A stretch of DNA of 64,000 bases from Asterias amurensis (GCF_032118995.1 NC_092661.1:16501006-16565005); one strand, 5' to 3'; numbered from the stretch's first letter, positions 29,227 through 40,599 are shown. A program made the numbers and translations. Notes: a model not told the origin generated them from the letters alone.

Positions 29227-29719
29227 CGGTCACTGGCCAAACAGACGCATAATAAATTATTTTTAAGCAACTTTATGACCAATTTAGTCCAAATTTTCGC
29301 ACGTTTGTTATTTTATGCATATGATGGGATACAAAAAGTGGGAAATATTTAATAAGCAGACTTGAGATTTCGCCATACTTATAAACAGCCTCGTTAAAAA
29401 GCAATTTTACAAATAATAATACCTTTAAATGTTGAATAAATTATGCATGTCACTTTAGTTAAACCATGGAGGTAGAAACTTTGTAAAAGCAGACTCTAGT
29501 GTAATTATACTTTAAGAAAACATATTTCGATGACTTAAATATTACAAGATTATTTCATTGTTGACTCCAAACCGAGAAGATCGGTGTATTGATGATAGGC
29601 TTTCTAGCTAATACATAAAAACCGAAAGGGTTAGACGACAAGGGTGACTGCCGATAGTTGAATGTAGGATTACATGCACATGGGACTTGCGCCGTGTATG
29701 GGGCATTTACGAAAATAAT
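29227..29719. other. Intergenic DNA
   Basis: Contains a short piece of family B-like sequence (TTCGCACGTTTGTTATTTTA to GATGGGATACA) at about 29296-29330; otherwise nothing recognised. Confidence 0.4.
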
Positions 29720-29724
29720 TATGA

Positions 29725-30246
29725 GGGTATACTTTTGGTAATTTTTACAAAAATTAATGTCAAGCCAAATTTGTTTAGAAGCACTGCAGCTGTTCATAAT
29801 GTTTAACATTTTGAGAAACGATTCCCTCAAAAGGAATGTGTTCATTGTAGAGAAAGGGATTGAAAGCATATAGGATTTGAGGCAATGCATGGTGAGGTAT
29901 CAATATATATTTGGTTTGCGGTAACACCATGTGTGTATCTACTTGCCAGGTAGAGTTTGTAGAGTTTGTTCTTGCTTTATTCTACTACCGCGGAGTAGAT
30001 TGTTCGGGTGTTCGGGGAGACTTCTCAGTTCTGAAAAGAAAATTCTGATTGAAAGCATTTCAAACCGAGAAATATTTCTCAGATTGTGTGAGCCTACTCC
30101 ATTTACGGATCTTCTTTTTGCATTGACATAAACGATGTACCAGATTTCCGGTGATATCTCAAAGAACGCTACCACATTATTTTGAAATGAATTTCCACTT
30201 TTAGTTTTATTGTGTATATTGATACATTGACATTTACTAAGGTATA
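29725..30246. mobile_element. Family D inverted-repeat element (tentative)
   Basis: GAGGGTATACTTTTGGTAAT at the left and TACTAAGGTATACC at the right form loose terminal repeats. The interior carries phrases seen in other D pieces: TTTCTCAGATTG, CCGGTGATATCTCAAA and AACGCTACCAC. Related fragments lie at 32886-32970, 36414-36720, 46437-46590, 47665-48025 and 59946-60115. Confidence 0.5.
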
Positions 30247-30860
30247 CCTTGTGCAAAGAATTAATGATTTAGACGAGTGCCTTTAATTATTTGTTTTCAA
30301 TGCAGAAAAAAAGCCACAAATATGCTTACATCAAACTGTTTTCAAGTAACATTATCAAAAATTGCGCTTTATTTGTTATGTTTTAAAATTAGTGTTTTTC
30401 GAGGTTTTTATTTTGTAAAAAACGTATAGTTAAAGAAAAGAACTTCATATACTAACTTTTGCGTTCTTGCACTAATTACTCTTTTTAAATAGTATGTACA
30501 ATTTTAAAATTATAGTTTTATATTTTAAACAGTTGTTTTCAAACTCTTTGAATCCAAAACATGTTTCGAAATTTTCCTATTTTCAAATACTTGATCTTGA
30601 CTATAGATACAAACATGTTTTACTTTCCACATACTTTTTCTCCAGTTAGCTTATTTTCGTAAAAAAGGAAATTGTAAATGAGAGACTAAATAAAAATAAG
30701 CCAATCTGTTAAACTCAGTTGTAGATTCTAAATTCATCTCAGTATATTTGTTGATGTCTTGCTACTGTCTCATCCTGGTTTTTTTTTTTTTGCGTGGGGG
30801 AAGGGGGGTGGGGAGACATTTTTGAGAGGAGAAAGTGGGTAATCGAACCCTTCATTGATG
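30247..30860. other. Intergenic DNA, nothing recognised
   Basis: Strongly AT-rich; no gene, terminal repeat or RNA gene supported. Confidence 0.5.
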
Positions 30861-30865
30861 ATGGG

Positions 30866-31060
30866 ATATCAGACAACTCGTTCGTCGGACAACTCGACCT
30901 TTCGGACTTTCGACGGTTGAGACAGCTCGACCGTTCGACTTGTCTTGGTCTTGACCCTAAGTCGAGTTGTGTGACGATTGTATAAACAATTCGTCAAATT
31001 GTCCGAACGGTCTAGTTGTCCGACGGACGAGTTGTCCGACGGACGAGTTGTCTGAACACT
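30866..31060. repeat. Palindromic GGACAACTCG repeat
   Basis: The left half has GTCGGACAACTCGACC and CAGCTCGACCGTTCGACTTG; the right half has the inverted forms AGTCGAGTTGTGTGACG and TCCGACGGACGAGTTGTC (twice). An inverted array of a motif of about 18 bp. Confidence 0.75.
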
Positions 31061-31271
31061 CTCACAGGGGAGGGGTAGGGCAAGAGGAATGGGGTTGCTA
31101 AACGTCAAGGTGTCACACTCAAGTAAAACTCGGAATATCTTTTGGGGGTGGGAAAGAGGCAAGAGGGGAATCGAATTTTTTTTTAAGACGGGTAGGTGTG
31201 TCAGTAGTTTGAACCATCTGTTGTGAATTCTTTTCGATTTCATGGGGTGGCAGGATCCGAGTGGTGGAAGT

Positions 31272-31289
31272 GGGGGGGGGGGGGGGGGG
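31272..31289 (+). repeat. G homopolymer, 18 bases
   Basis: Uninterrupted G-run; a second one of 19 bases lies at 31463-31481. Length may be uncertain from sequencing. Confidence 0.9.
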
Positions 31290-31462
31290 CTACACGTCGA
31301 GGTGGCACACGTACATTTATACCGTCTCGTACTATGTCATTTGTTATAGGGGGCAAGCCGGGCAATAAACTTTTATTTTTCGAAGGGGCGAAGGTTGGTA
31401 TTGTACATGTATCGAACCATTCATTTCTGGATTTAGTCCGATCTCAGAGGAAGTGAAGATGA

Positions 31463-31481
31463 GGGGGGGGGGGGGGGGGGG
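31463..31481 (+). repeat. G homopolymer, 19 bases
   Basis: Second G-run in the same 200-bp stretch, sitting in a purine-rich strand. Confidence 0.9.
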
Positions 31482-31610
31482 TGTAAAACTGGGGTGTGCT
31501 ACGAACTACCACAATGTATCGAGAGATTGGTCTATTTTCATACACGTGGTGTGAAAGCACAATAAACCTTACAAAACAATATGAAAGTATTTCATCGAGT
31601 ACCATTTTGT

Positions 31611-31996
31611 TTAAAGGCAGTGGACACTATTGGTAATTATTCAAAATAATTATTGGCGTAAAACCTTTCTTGGTGACGAGTAATGGGGTGAGGTTGATGG
31701 TATACAACATTGTGAGAAACGGCTCCCTCTGAAGTGCCATAGTTTTCGAGAAAGAAGTAATTTTCCACGAATTTGATTTCGAGACCTCAGATTTAGAACT
31801 TGAGGTCTTGAAATCAACCATCTAAACGCACACAACTTCGTGTTACAAGGGTTATTTTTCTTTCATTATTATCTCGCAAGTTCGATGACCGATTGAGCTC
31901 ATATTTTCACAGGTTTGTTAATTTATGCATATGTTGAGATACACCAACTGTGAAGGCGCATCTTTGACAATTACCAATAGTGTCCACTGCCTTTAA
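31611..31996 (+). mobile_element. Family B transposon
   Basis: Well preserved copy with intact TTAAAGGCAGTGGACACTAT and GTGTCCACTGCCTTTAA ends, 386 bp; good representative of the family. Confidence 0.95.
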
Positions 31997-32462
31997 AAAC
32001 CAAACCAGTTTATTTAAAATAATACACTCTAGTATGCGCGTTCGGGATCCTCATTGTTTAGAATAATATCACAACAACACGATGCACCTGTGAGTTTCCC
32101 TCTGAACAATAGTAGCGGATATAATTGGCTATTGAAGGACAGGTGTTTTTGATTTTATATTTTTAGTCCTGATCTTGCAGAATAATATTCGTGTGTTTAT
32201 CATAACGAGCTATTTATGTAAGCATTTTTTTAATCGTTTATGATAATTTCAAGCTTGTGTATACAATTGTTGTTGGACAATCAGTTCAGTTCACTATTCT
32301 GTTTTTTTTCCGCTCATCAGTTCCTTTACCATGATATACACAGTACTTTTTGTGATTATCTTACAGAAGGAATGCGGTTGGTAACCACGCTCAACATTAA
32401 TGGAAACGTATGAGACCTACAGCAGGTTTCGATAATATAAAGCATTTGGAGAAATAATTCAC
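31997..32462. other. Intergenic DNA, nothing recognised
   Basis: No gene or element supported between two family B copies. Confidence 0.5.
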
Positions 32463-32849
32463 TTAAGAGCAGTGGACATTATTGGTAATTACTCAAAATA
32501 ATTATTATCATAAAACCTTACTTGGTAACGAGTAATGGGGAGAAGTTGATAGTATAAAACATTGTGAAAAAAGGCTCCCTCTGAAGTGACATAGTTTTGG
32601 AGAAAGAAGTCATTTTCCACGAATTTGACTTCGAGACCTCAAGTTTAGAACTTGAGGTCTCGAAATCAACCATCTAAACGCACACAACTTCGTGTGACAA
32701 GGGTGTTTTCTTCTTTCATTATTATCTCGCAACTTTGATGACCGATTGAGCTCAAATTTTCACAGGTTTGTTATTTTATGCATATGTTGAGATACACCAA
32801 CTGAGAAGGCTAGTCTTTGACAGTTACCAATAGTGTCCACTGCCTTTAA
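32463..32849 (+). mobile_element. Family B transposon
   Basis: Left end TTAAGAGCAGTGGACATTAT, right end GTGTCCACTGCCTTTAA; internal palindrome CGAGACCTCAAGTTTAGAAC/TTGAGGTCTCG intact. Confidence 0.94.
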
Positions 32850-32970
32850 CGTTGGTAATGTGGTATACATGTACGTTAAAGTTTGAATCTGAGAAGCGTT
32901 ATTTTCTCTTATTTCGTGAATAAGCTCCGGATATTGGGCGAAATCTCAAAAACGCGACCACCTTATCAAA

Positions 32971-33545
32971 GTCACCTGGAAGTGGTATTTTTTCAAAATA
33001 AAGCTTTTGTCACTAATTATGTGTTTTGATGAGTGGAGTGTGAATAAACAGTTAACTAAGGTTTTAAAAAATCAGTTCTTATGTTATTTACAAATTTAAG
33101 AGTAGACCCCGACCAGAGAGGGCGCTGTTCGTGACGTCAATCGAGGCAGACTTTGCCTGTAATGCGTAGAGTAAACACAATTGCAAAGTACATGTACGGG
33201 CCAAGTCGTGAGTTTGTACGTTTCAAAAACAAAACAAAAATTTTTTTCCGGCAATGCCGACCAGGTGTATTGCTGCTGAATGCAGAAAAACACTTTTTGA
33301 AATGTACCAACTCACGACTTGGACGTATATGTACTTTGCACGTGTGTTTACTATACGCATTGCAGGCAAAGTCTGCCTCGATTGACGTCACAAAAGGGGT
33401 AGGCGGAGTCAGCCCCCCAAACAACTTTATATATTTTTTAAACATATAAATCGTGACAAACAATTACTAAAAAAAATGTTTTATTGTTCGTAAGCATATA
33501 CTCTTATGTTTGAAAGAAGAAAAAAAATTATATTTCCAGGTGACT
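32971..33545 (+). mobile_element. Family F foldback transposon with a THAP-like start
   Basis: About 572 bp between AAAGTCACCTGGAAGTG and TTCCAGGTGACTTTAA. A large inner inverted repeat pairs GACGTCAATCGAGGCAGACT (33135) with CTGCCTCGATTGACGTCA (33375), and CCAAGTCGTGAGTTTGTACG with ACCAACTCACGACTTGG. Between the arms, from 33254 on the + strand, is MPTRCIAAECRKTLFEMY, similar to the first residues of a THAP zinc finger. A second, inverted copy is at 41665-42238. Confidence 0.85.
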
Positions 33546-34326
33546 TTAATGTTCACCATGTTCTTTAGTATTATCTACATTGACATTAGGATTAAGGCAA
33601 TCGAGGGGTTTCATATAAACCAAAGCCATACTTTTCTTTAAATACTTAAAAGCCGTGAAGAAATTGCTTTACCAATTCAAATAAATACTAATGACAAATC
33701 ATTTTCAAATCATAAGTTGACTTCAAGTTATAAATGCCCAATGCAATCATGCGGTGATCAATTTAGAAACTTTCTATAAAGACAAAATAACAACAAACTG
33801 TTTAATGTTAACATAGTTATGACGTACATCTGCTCTAGCAATGCGAAGGTCGTGGGGTCGAATCCCACCGAGTGATTTGCCTGTAGTTTTGTTTTATTCA
33901 CAATTTTGTGAATTATGCCTATACTGTGAGTAGGCCCTATGGTAAAACTCATCGGTGTGTATACAACAACATTATACTATGATTCCCACAAGAATGTGTT
34001 TATAACCTTTTGAAATGACATTTCCATACAAGCAGTTGAAGAAATACATTCCCTGTTCCTTTTTATGAATCAGTGAACCAAACACTCAACAATTGGCTTC
34101 ACTCACCGCAAAGTTGGAGACAGAAAGATTTCTAAAGGAGTGTCGAAACTAAGTAACAAAACTCATGGGAAACGAAACTTCCCGTTTGTCTGAATGAAGT
34201 TTTAACGGGTCACTGATCCTATAAGAATTGTATATAAAGGGTATGCCAACTTGCCTTTTGTATGAACAAGGAATATTCAATCTATGTAAAATAACAAAAT
34301 AAAAGTCTAGCCTTAAACTAGCAACT
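33546..34326. other. Intergenic DNA with a tRNA-like fragment
   Basis: Unassigned except for AGGTCGTGGGGTCGAATCCC at about 33846-33865, a B-box phrase shared with 8428 and 35597. Confidence 0.45.
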
Positions 34327-34523
34327 AGGGCCAATTTTCAAAAAGCATGTATTAGCACAAGAACTTACTAAGCACGGACAAAGCTTGCTTAGCTGAAATA
34401 GGTTTATACCAGCCAACATGTCAGAAGATAACATTGTTACCACTGGTTCCCACATAATTTGTTTCTTAGTAAAATAATTTTCTAAGCAATGTTTTCGGCT
34501 TAACACCTTCATGAAAGTGGGTC
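34327..34523. mobile_element. Family C-related element, diverged
   Basis: GGGCCAATTTTCAAAAAGCA to ATGAAAGTGGGTCC. The interior GGTTTATACCAGCCAACATG pairs it with the 40715-40908 copy as a separate subfamily. Confidence 0.65.
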
Positions 34524-34675
34524 CGTCTACAAAAATGTTTTATTACCAAATGGACGGATATGCAATTATTTCAGTAAACGCCTCCACTGGCATGACTTAC
34601 AATTAATTAACAATAACTGCATGTAATAATTATGTTCAGTGATTCCTATATTATGACCTGATAGCTCAGTTTGAG

Positions 34676-35202
34676 TGCCGGTGTCAGATGCAATTGTGTC
34701 TGCCATGCAATATTGCTCCTGACACTTTTGCATATTAATTATGCAATCGTGTCCGGGGTTATGCAAAAACCGTCCGGTGCACATGTACTGTACGTGTATG
34801 ACTGTACGTGTATGTGCGCGCCTAAGCGAGCATGCATGCACTGAACCTACATAATATGCAGCATGAATATTCACGTTGTTGTTATTGCAGCGAATACCCG
34901 ACGGCTGAACATTTCCCATGTTATTCATGACATGCACTTAGCTTGTATATATTATATTTTGTAAAAATGGCGAACGTGTTGCGTCGACCAAGGGCGTTTA
35001 ATTTACTGCAAGGACGGTTTTGCACGGGGCGGACACAATTGCATATGCAAATGTGTCTGGGCGGACACAATTGCATTATGCAGCAGTGTCCGGGCGGACA
35101 CTATTGCATATGCAAAACCGTCCGGCGGACATTATTTCATATGCAATAATGTCTTCCGGATAGTATTGCATAGAGGACATAATTGCATGCGACACCGGCA
35201 CG
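34676..35202. mobile_element. Inverted-repeat element built of CGGACACAATTGCAT-type units
   Basis: The ends are GTGCCGGTGTCAGATGCAAT and GCATGCGACACCGGCAC (11-bp exact GTGCCGGTGTC). The arms carry repeated units of the form GGACACAATTGCATATGCAA, four to five on the right and two or three on the left, around a unique middle of about 200 bp. It is directly followed by a family A element. Confidence 0.75.
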
Positions 35203-35591
35203 TTAAAGGAACACGTTGCCTTGGATCGGACGAGTTGGTCAAAACAAAAGCGTTTGTAACCGTTTTTATAAAATGCATATGGTTGGAAAGATGTTTTAAA
35301 AGTAGAATACAATGATCCACACAAGTTTGCCTCGAAATTGCGTGGTTTTCCTTCTACTGTGCGAACTAACATGGTCGGCCATTTATGGGAGTCAAAATTT
35401 TGACCCCCATAAATGGCCGACGTGTTAGTCGACAAGGTAAAAGGAAAACCACGCAATTTTGAGGCATGTTTGTGTGGATCATTGTATTCTACTTTTACAA
35501 CATCTTTCTACCCATATGCATTTTATAAAAAACGGTTACAAACGCTTTTCAAAGACCAACTCGACCGATCCAAGGCAACGTGTTCCTTTAA
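35203..35591. mobile_element. Family A foldback transposon
   Basis: Complete 389-bp copy, TTAAAGGAACACGTTGCC to GGCAACGTGTTCCTTTAA, with the central inverted repeat near 35380-35425. Confidence 0.94.
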
Positions 35592-35640
35592 TCCGGAGGT
35601 CGTTGGTTCGAGTCCCACTCAAGACAATTTCTCTTTGTTC
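35592..35640 (+). repeat. tRNA-like B-box fragment
   Basis: GGAGGTCGTTGGTTCGAGTC then CCACTCAAGAC; third member of the phrase seen near 8428 and 33846. Confidence 0.45.
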
Positions 35641-35911
35641 AATCCCAAAATCAATGTATTATAAAGAATTGTTTTGCCCCCTTGAGGAGTAAGAGTGACA
35701 AGAGGGTTTTGGGAACACAGTGTCGAAGTAGTCACGCACATAGGTAACGAATTGTCAGTTACGGCTACAGTGACGGCTTCAGCTTGAACACAACACCATC
35801 ATACGTTGAGGGCGCCATGGTTCTACGTTGCTGTACATCCTGCCAAACTAAGCCACGTCCAAATAACTTGGCTGTGGCTGTTGCTTAGGGCGTTGCTTTT
35901 TGCCGGCAGCA

Positions 35912-36079
35912 TATGGCCCTTTTCGAAACCACGGCTTCGGCTTGAGGCTCCGTTCTCTCGTCTGAAGCCCCGAGCGCGTATATACGCTAAGCAAGTGCAA
36001 ATATTTGTCAAAACAACCGGCGGGGCCAAGCTAGCCTGAGCCGTTTTTATAGCCGAAGCCGTCGTTTCGAAAAGGGCCT
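35912..36079. mobile_element. Family M inverted-repeat element
   Basis: GGCCCTTTTCGAAACCACGG pairs with CGTCGTTTCGAAAAGGGCC; GGCTTCGGCTT pairs with AGCCGAAGCC. About 165 bp, GC-rich interior. Confidence 0.75.
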
Positions 36080-38440
36080 ACGCGTCAGCATAGAGCAGGG
36101 ACCAGGGCTTCAGCAACTAATCCGGACATGAAATTCAAACCTCGTTTTTGTGTAGCAAAAATAAAACACATGATAAAAAAACAACACATGAGCAAAATGG
36201 TTGACATTGCTTGTGTGTTATTGTTGGATGTTTGTGTCATCTAAATACAACAACTGCCCGGTATCTTAGCTTGCTTGCTCTTTGCTTTGCTTTATGGTTA
36301 ACTTAATGTTTAAATAGAAATTCTGCTAATGGCCGCTCCGTAAGCAAAATACATCTGCTTACAGCTTTTTTGAAATTGGGCCATGGATTGGTGGAGATGA
36401 GTAACGGAAAATACACCAGGTTTAAGCATTTTGGTTTATTCATTGTCATAATGCTCTCCGGCGATATCTAGAAAAAAACGGTAGAAAATTTACAAATTAA
36501 TAATGTTGACATGATAATGTTTTTGTGTATAATTTTACCTACATTTTTTATAGGATTACAATATAAGAATTAAACAGTTCCAACAATCGAATTTATGCGT
36601 TACGTTTAACTTAAAAAACCAAATAGAATGTAGCCTTAAAATAATACTTTTTTTGGTCTTTCGAAGGTAGTCTGATTGTCTGACGTCATTCTTCGAGGCT
36701 CGTGCGGATATAGACAGGGGCCCAGTCTATTTTGACGTTGGCTGCTGTATTTATTGTATCAGTCGCTAGGTGGCGCTGTTTTGACTAACGCGTCTGAGCT
36801 CAGTGGCAAATTATTGAAGGCCTACACTCACGTTATTATTATTATTATTTATTTAATCAGCCAAGACTTCAACAATCAGTGCAAGATACAATATTACCGC
36901 AAAATAACACAATATATGAAATTTCCTCGGGAAAACATCTAGTTATCCACAGGGCATGGCAACAAGTCTCACAAGCAAGTAGTTTCGCAACTTAAGTCAT
37001 TCACGAATGAAGCTATACTCACATGGCAAGAATTCAGGATTCTTTTCTAAACTAAAAGAACGACAACTATAAATTCCTCATACCATTGTTGTTTTTGCAA
37101 ATTGACCCAGAATTCTCCAGTAACAAGAACTATTCAAGAGTGAGGACTCTAAGAACATTAATTTTAGAAAATTTAAAGGCAGGGATGGATTGTAAAAGAT
37201 GGTGGAAACCAGACAGATAGGGCTGCAGAAACACTTACACCCCAAGTGGTGTACCGGGGAAGGAGGAAGCCCCCCCCCCCATCCTTGCCCTCTTTCTATT
37301 AAAACACTTTCCCGTCGTTTAAGCTTGCTAGACCTTGCAACAAGTTGTAATATAGTGTTTATCCATGCTCACGGGCCTACTTCTGCGATATCCCACCATG
37401 GAGATGCAATATTTTTGTTGTTTATGATATTGTTATCTTGTCTATGTTTGTACTCGTTGTACATAAAACACAACTCAGCTTTTGGCTGCGATTTTTGAAT
37501 GTTTGTGATCAACCAATAACCAATTGTAATTTGTTTTGAATGAAATCGGAACATCGAACAATGATTGGTCTGAACATGGTGGGAAAAATTAGAAGGAGTT
37601 ACGTTGCCCCCCCCCCTAAATGTCTGGTTTTCCAGCCCCCTGCGTTACAAAACATCGTGGTGTCAAAAAAAAAAATGAATGGGAAATAAGAAATAAATCA
37701 CACCAGGAAAACAACACTGATTTATTATTGGGTACATGTACTAATAGTTGTGACTCCAATAACGGTAACCTTTCCCAATGCAAATATAATTTGACGCAGG
37801 TAAACATTTGGAGCACGACCAACACAAGCACCTTTCTATATTGAGATGCCCATTCAAACGACAGGTGGATATTGATGTATTGACGGCCACTATTGTCCAG
37901 CCGTTCTGTTGATGTCACGAGCAGTGAAGAGATGGCGATATTGTAAAAATTTGCATGAGAAAAGACTAGCAGAGGTTCGAGCGAGAGATACGCAAACTGT
38001 TGCTTTATAAACACAATCTGATATAAGGGTTTCGAGGGCGTTGTCTGTTTGAAGTTGATCTCATATTAAATGTAGGGGTCATACAACATAAAGGGTGTCT
38101 TGTTTTGGGATGTGAATTTCTAGGAGTCGGTGGGAAATTCGGCAATTTTAGGGGGTTCACCTTCTTTCCCCCAAATGGAGGTGGGTGTGTTGAAATGGTG
38201 CACTGCTAACAATAGAACGAGCGTGCTTTAGAGTTTGTATTCACATGCAGAGTTGGGGAGGAGGTGACGGGGAGGTCGTCTATAATCCCCGGATGTTTCA
38301 TTTGAATGTATTGTCAATTGTGATTAGTCATTGCTTCAACGGAATTCCATTAACGTGTGCTTGGTTTGTCATTACAATGGATTCACAGCAGAATACTATT
38401 GTGGAGTGTTAATATAGTACAGCTACACTGTGGTGTGAGT
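36080..38440. other. Long intergenic stretch
   Basis: No supported gene. Contains a family C end fragment (36322-36383, TTTTTGAAATTGGGCCATGG), a D-like fragment (36414-36720) with TGACGTCATTCTTCGAGGCT, and C-runs near 37269 and 37606. The remainder is unassigned. Confidence 0.4.
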
Positions 38441-38442
38441 AA

Positions 38443-38853
38443 TTTTATAAGAGAGCATCTATTCTGTAAACAAACTGTATAGAGTTACTCGAGGAACATG
38501 GACGAAGAATCTGGAAGCAGAACCGATTTGTGAGTGTGAAGGGGGAACCGACCAGCCCTGTAACGTGGTGGTGGACCTAACTCTGTTGCTGAAACTCCTT
38601 CAACTGTCTCTCTGCAGCAACCACATGTATCGTAAGTTGAAGGACATCGTGTGTATACTGATAGGCCTATAACGTGGTTACAAGTGACACTTGTGACCGT
38701 ATGTACAATTTCGCTTAAGATAATATTGTGATAGTGAAACTGAATTAGCTGCATGGTCGGAGTCCGATAGCTCGGGTGATATTATGCTTGGGCCTGCCTC
38801 CATCATGGTGATAGAATTATAAAACACTGCGAGGAGATTTAGACTCTAAAAAA
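38443..38853 (+). promoter_or_regulatory. Upstream region of IgR4
   Basis: A TATA-like TTTTATAAGAG at about 38442-38452 lies roughly 400 bp before the start codon. This is only a candidate, and the transcript start is unknown. Confidence 0.25.
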
Positions 38854-40599
38854 ATGGCTTCACGGCTAAAGCTAACTGCGTTACTTCTACCATGGTTCGT
38901 TGTGATGATTTTAGTGTGTCGCACTCAACAGCAGGGTACGATTGTAATTCAACCACAAGATGAGAAAATTATCGAAGGATCCACAGTCGTTTTCACGTGT
39001 GAGATAACCACCGATGGAGTAGAAGAAATCAAGTGGTGCCGCCGGGACACAGAAACAGGGGGAGACTCACAAGTAATTAAGGATGGCGGTCGTTTTAATA
39101 TAGCTGAAACAACGGGGAAAATAGCACAGAACCTGACTATCAGCGAAAGCGTACTGAGCGATTCGGCGTATTACTTCTGCACCTACGGGAACCAGTCCAC
39201 AATGGGTAGATTGGATGTGCTCCCAAGCACTTGGTTGCCGTTGTGTTCTCAGACACTTGGCACTGGGAAACTTTCCACCGGGGAATTTTTTGAGCTTGCA
39301 TGTACCTCAACCGGCCATGTGAACACATCTCTCGTGTGGCTCGTAGGAGAGACACCTGTTGACAACTACCAGGTAACTGTGTCCAAGGATCAGGAGTCAA
39401 TGAAAGTAACATCAACCTACGGTAGCACGATAGGTACCTCCGAGGTTATAGTGTATACGTGTGAGGCTACTTTGGAGGGTCTGCGTGAGAACTGTACCGT
39501 ATCAATTAACGATGAGGCTCCGCTTGACGTTATCCCGCTTGACGTTATCCCTTATATTGTGGTTGGACTGATGAGCCTCATTGCCTTACTGTTGTTCTTC
39601 GTGGTGCTGTTGATCCTGTTCAGACACAGACAGTGTCGCATCTGCCAACAGGCTATGCAAGAACCTCACACGGTTCTGGACGCAGCATCTTTACAGACTG
39701 GTTCCTGGGTTCCTCCACCGCCAGTTGCCTATGACGTTGAAGGCAGTGAGAGCAGTGAAGATCGTGTCTCAGAGAAAGATACCCAAATACACCGTTTGGA
39801 AAGAGGTACCAACCAACCTCCTGACGTGGTACCTGTTTTGGAACTTGAGGTACCCGAGGTAGGTGATCAGCCTAGCAGTTCCTCTGAAGTGGTTACTGAA
39901 ACGGAACCTGCAGATTCATCGGAACCTGTTCCGAAAGCAGAACCAGGACCCACAACCGAAATTAAACCGAAAACCAAGAATCTCACCCTGACCAAAAACA
40001 TAGACAAGAACATCGAGAAGCCTGAGAAAATTGTCGAGAAGAAGGACGTTCAATTTCCAGCACACAAGACACGCGGAACGCGCAGACCTAGGGACAAGAA
40101 GGTCAAACATTACAAGGAACCTCCAGTGAAGGCGAAAATGAAGGAAAAGGAACCGATCTACGCCCATGTTAAGAAGCTGAACGTGCCACCAAAGTCCGCT
40201 CAGGGGGGTGCAACATCAGCAGATGCCGCATCCGCACCGTCTACCTCAGCGGGGGCGACGGCAGTCCCCCCACCCGAACCACCACCCCGACCTTCCCCTG
40301 ACTCGGAGTCGAAAGACACAAGCTCCACGACCACGAACTCGTCAGACCAGACCCCGGGCGTAAACGATCTAGGACGGGGGAACTCCAAGAAGAAACGAGT
40401 CAAACACTACCGAAAGAAGTCCGAGGACGTCAAACGGAACTCACATCCTGAAGATACTGTGTTGAATATACCGGCGGCGACCAACTCGACCTCCGAATCG
40501 CCACCAGCCCAGCCGAAGAGCTCACCCAAAGTGCCCGCAGACCGAGTCATCTATGCAGAGTTAGATTTCAGTAAAGATGTTGGACCCAATATTATATGA
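38854..40599 (+). CDS. IgR4: intronless two-Ig transmembrane receptor with an ITIM
   Basis: 581 residues, one exon, start AAAAATGGCTTC. Signal peptide about 1-26. Domain 1 is V-like: C49, W61 with an extra C62, DSAYYFC ending C109. Domain 2 has C131, C150, W162, C203 and C214, the same four-Cys plan as the other Ig genes. A short tandem duplication PLDVIPLDVIP precedes the membrane span (about 234-256). Juxtamembrane CRIC could be palmitoylated. The 320-residue tail is Pro/Ser/Lys-rich and has PIYAHV (Y436), two related KKVKHYK / KKRVKHYR segments, PPPEPPPRPSP (possible SH3 ligand), and near the C-terminus VIYAELDF (Y567), a strict ITIM. The PIYAHV/VIYAEL pair recalls the SHP-2-binding tail of vertebrate MPZL1 (PZR), though the order and spacing differ. 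An inhibitory or SHP-2-recruiting receptor is the natural inference; no ligand can be guessed. Confidence 0.92.
   Translation: MASRLKLTALLLPWFVVMILVCRTQQQGTIVIQPQDEKIIEGSTVVFTCEITTDGVEEIKWCRRDTETGGDSQVIKDGGRFNIAETTGKIAQNLTISESVLSDSAYYFCTYGNQSTMGRLDVLPSTWLPLCSQTLGTGKLSTGEFFELACTSTGHVNTSLVWLVGETPVDNYQVTVSKDQESMKVTSTYGSTIGTSEVIVYTCEATLEGLRENCTVSINDEAPLDVIPLDVIPYIVVGLMSLIALLLFFVVLLILFRHRQCRICQQAMQEPHTVLDAASLQTGSWVPPPPVAYDVEGSESSEDRVSEKDTQIHRLERGTNQPPDVVPVLELEVPEVGDQPSSSSEVVTETEPADSSEPVPKAEPGPTTEIKPKTKNLTLTKNIDKNIEKPEKIVEKKDVQFPAHKTRGTRRPRDKKVKHYKEPPVKAKMKEKEPIYAHVKKLNVPPKSAQGGATSADAASAPSTSAGATAVPPPEPPPRPSPDSESKDTSSTTTNSSDQTPGVNDLGRGNSKKKRVKHYRKKSEDVKRNSHPEDTVLNIPAATNSTSESPPAQPKSSPKVPADRVIYAELDFSKDVGPNII

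Noticed and set aside
33137-33463. A 108-codon frame on the - strand and its near-identical partner at 41743-42105
   Set aside because: Both are the two copies of family F read through the foldback. Similarity reflects the repeat, not a gene. Only the short THAP-like frame on the other strand seems meaningful.
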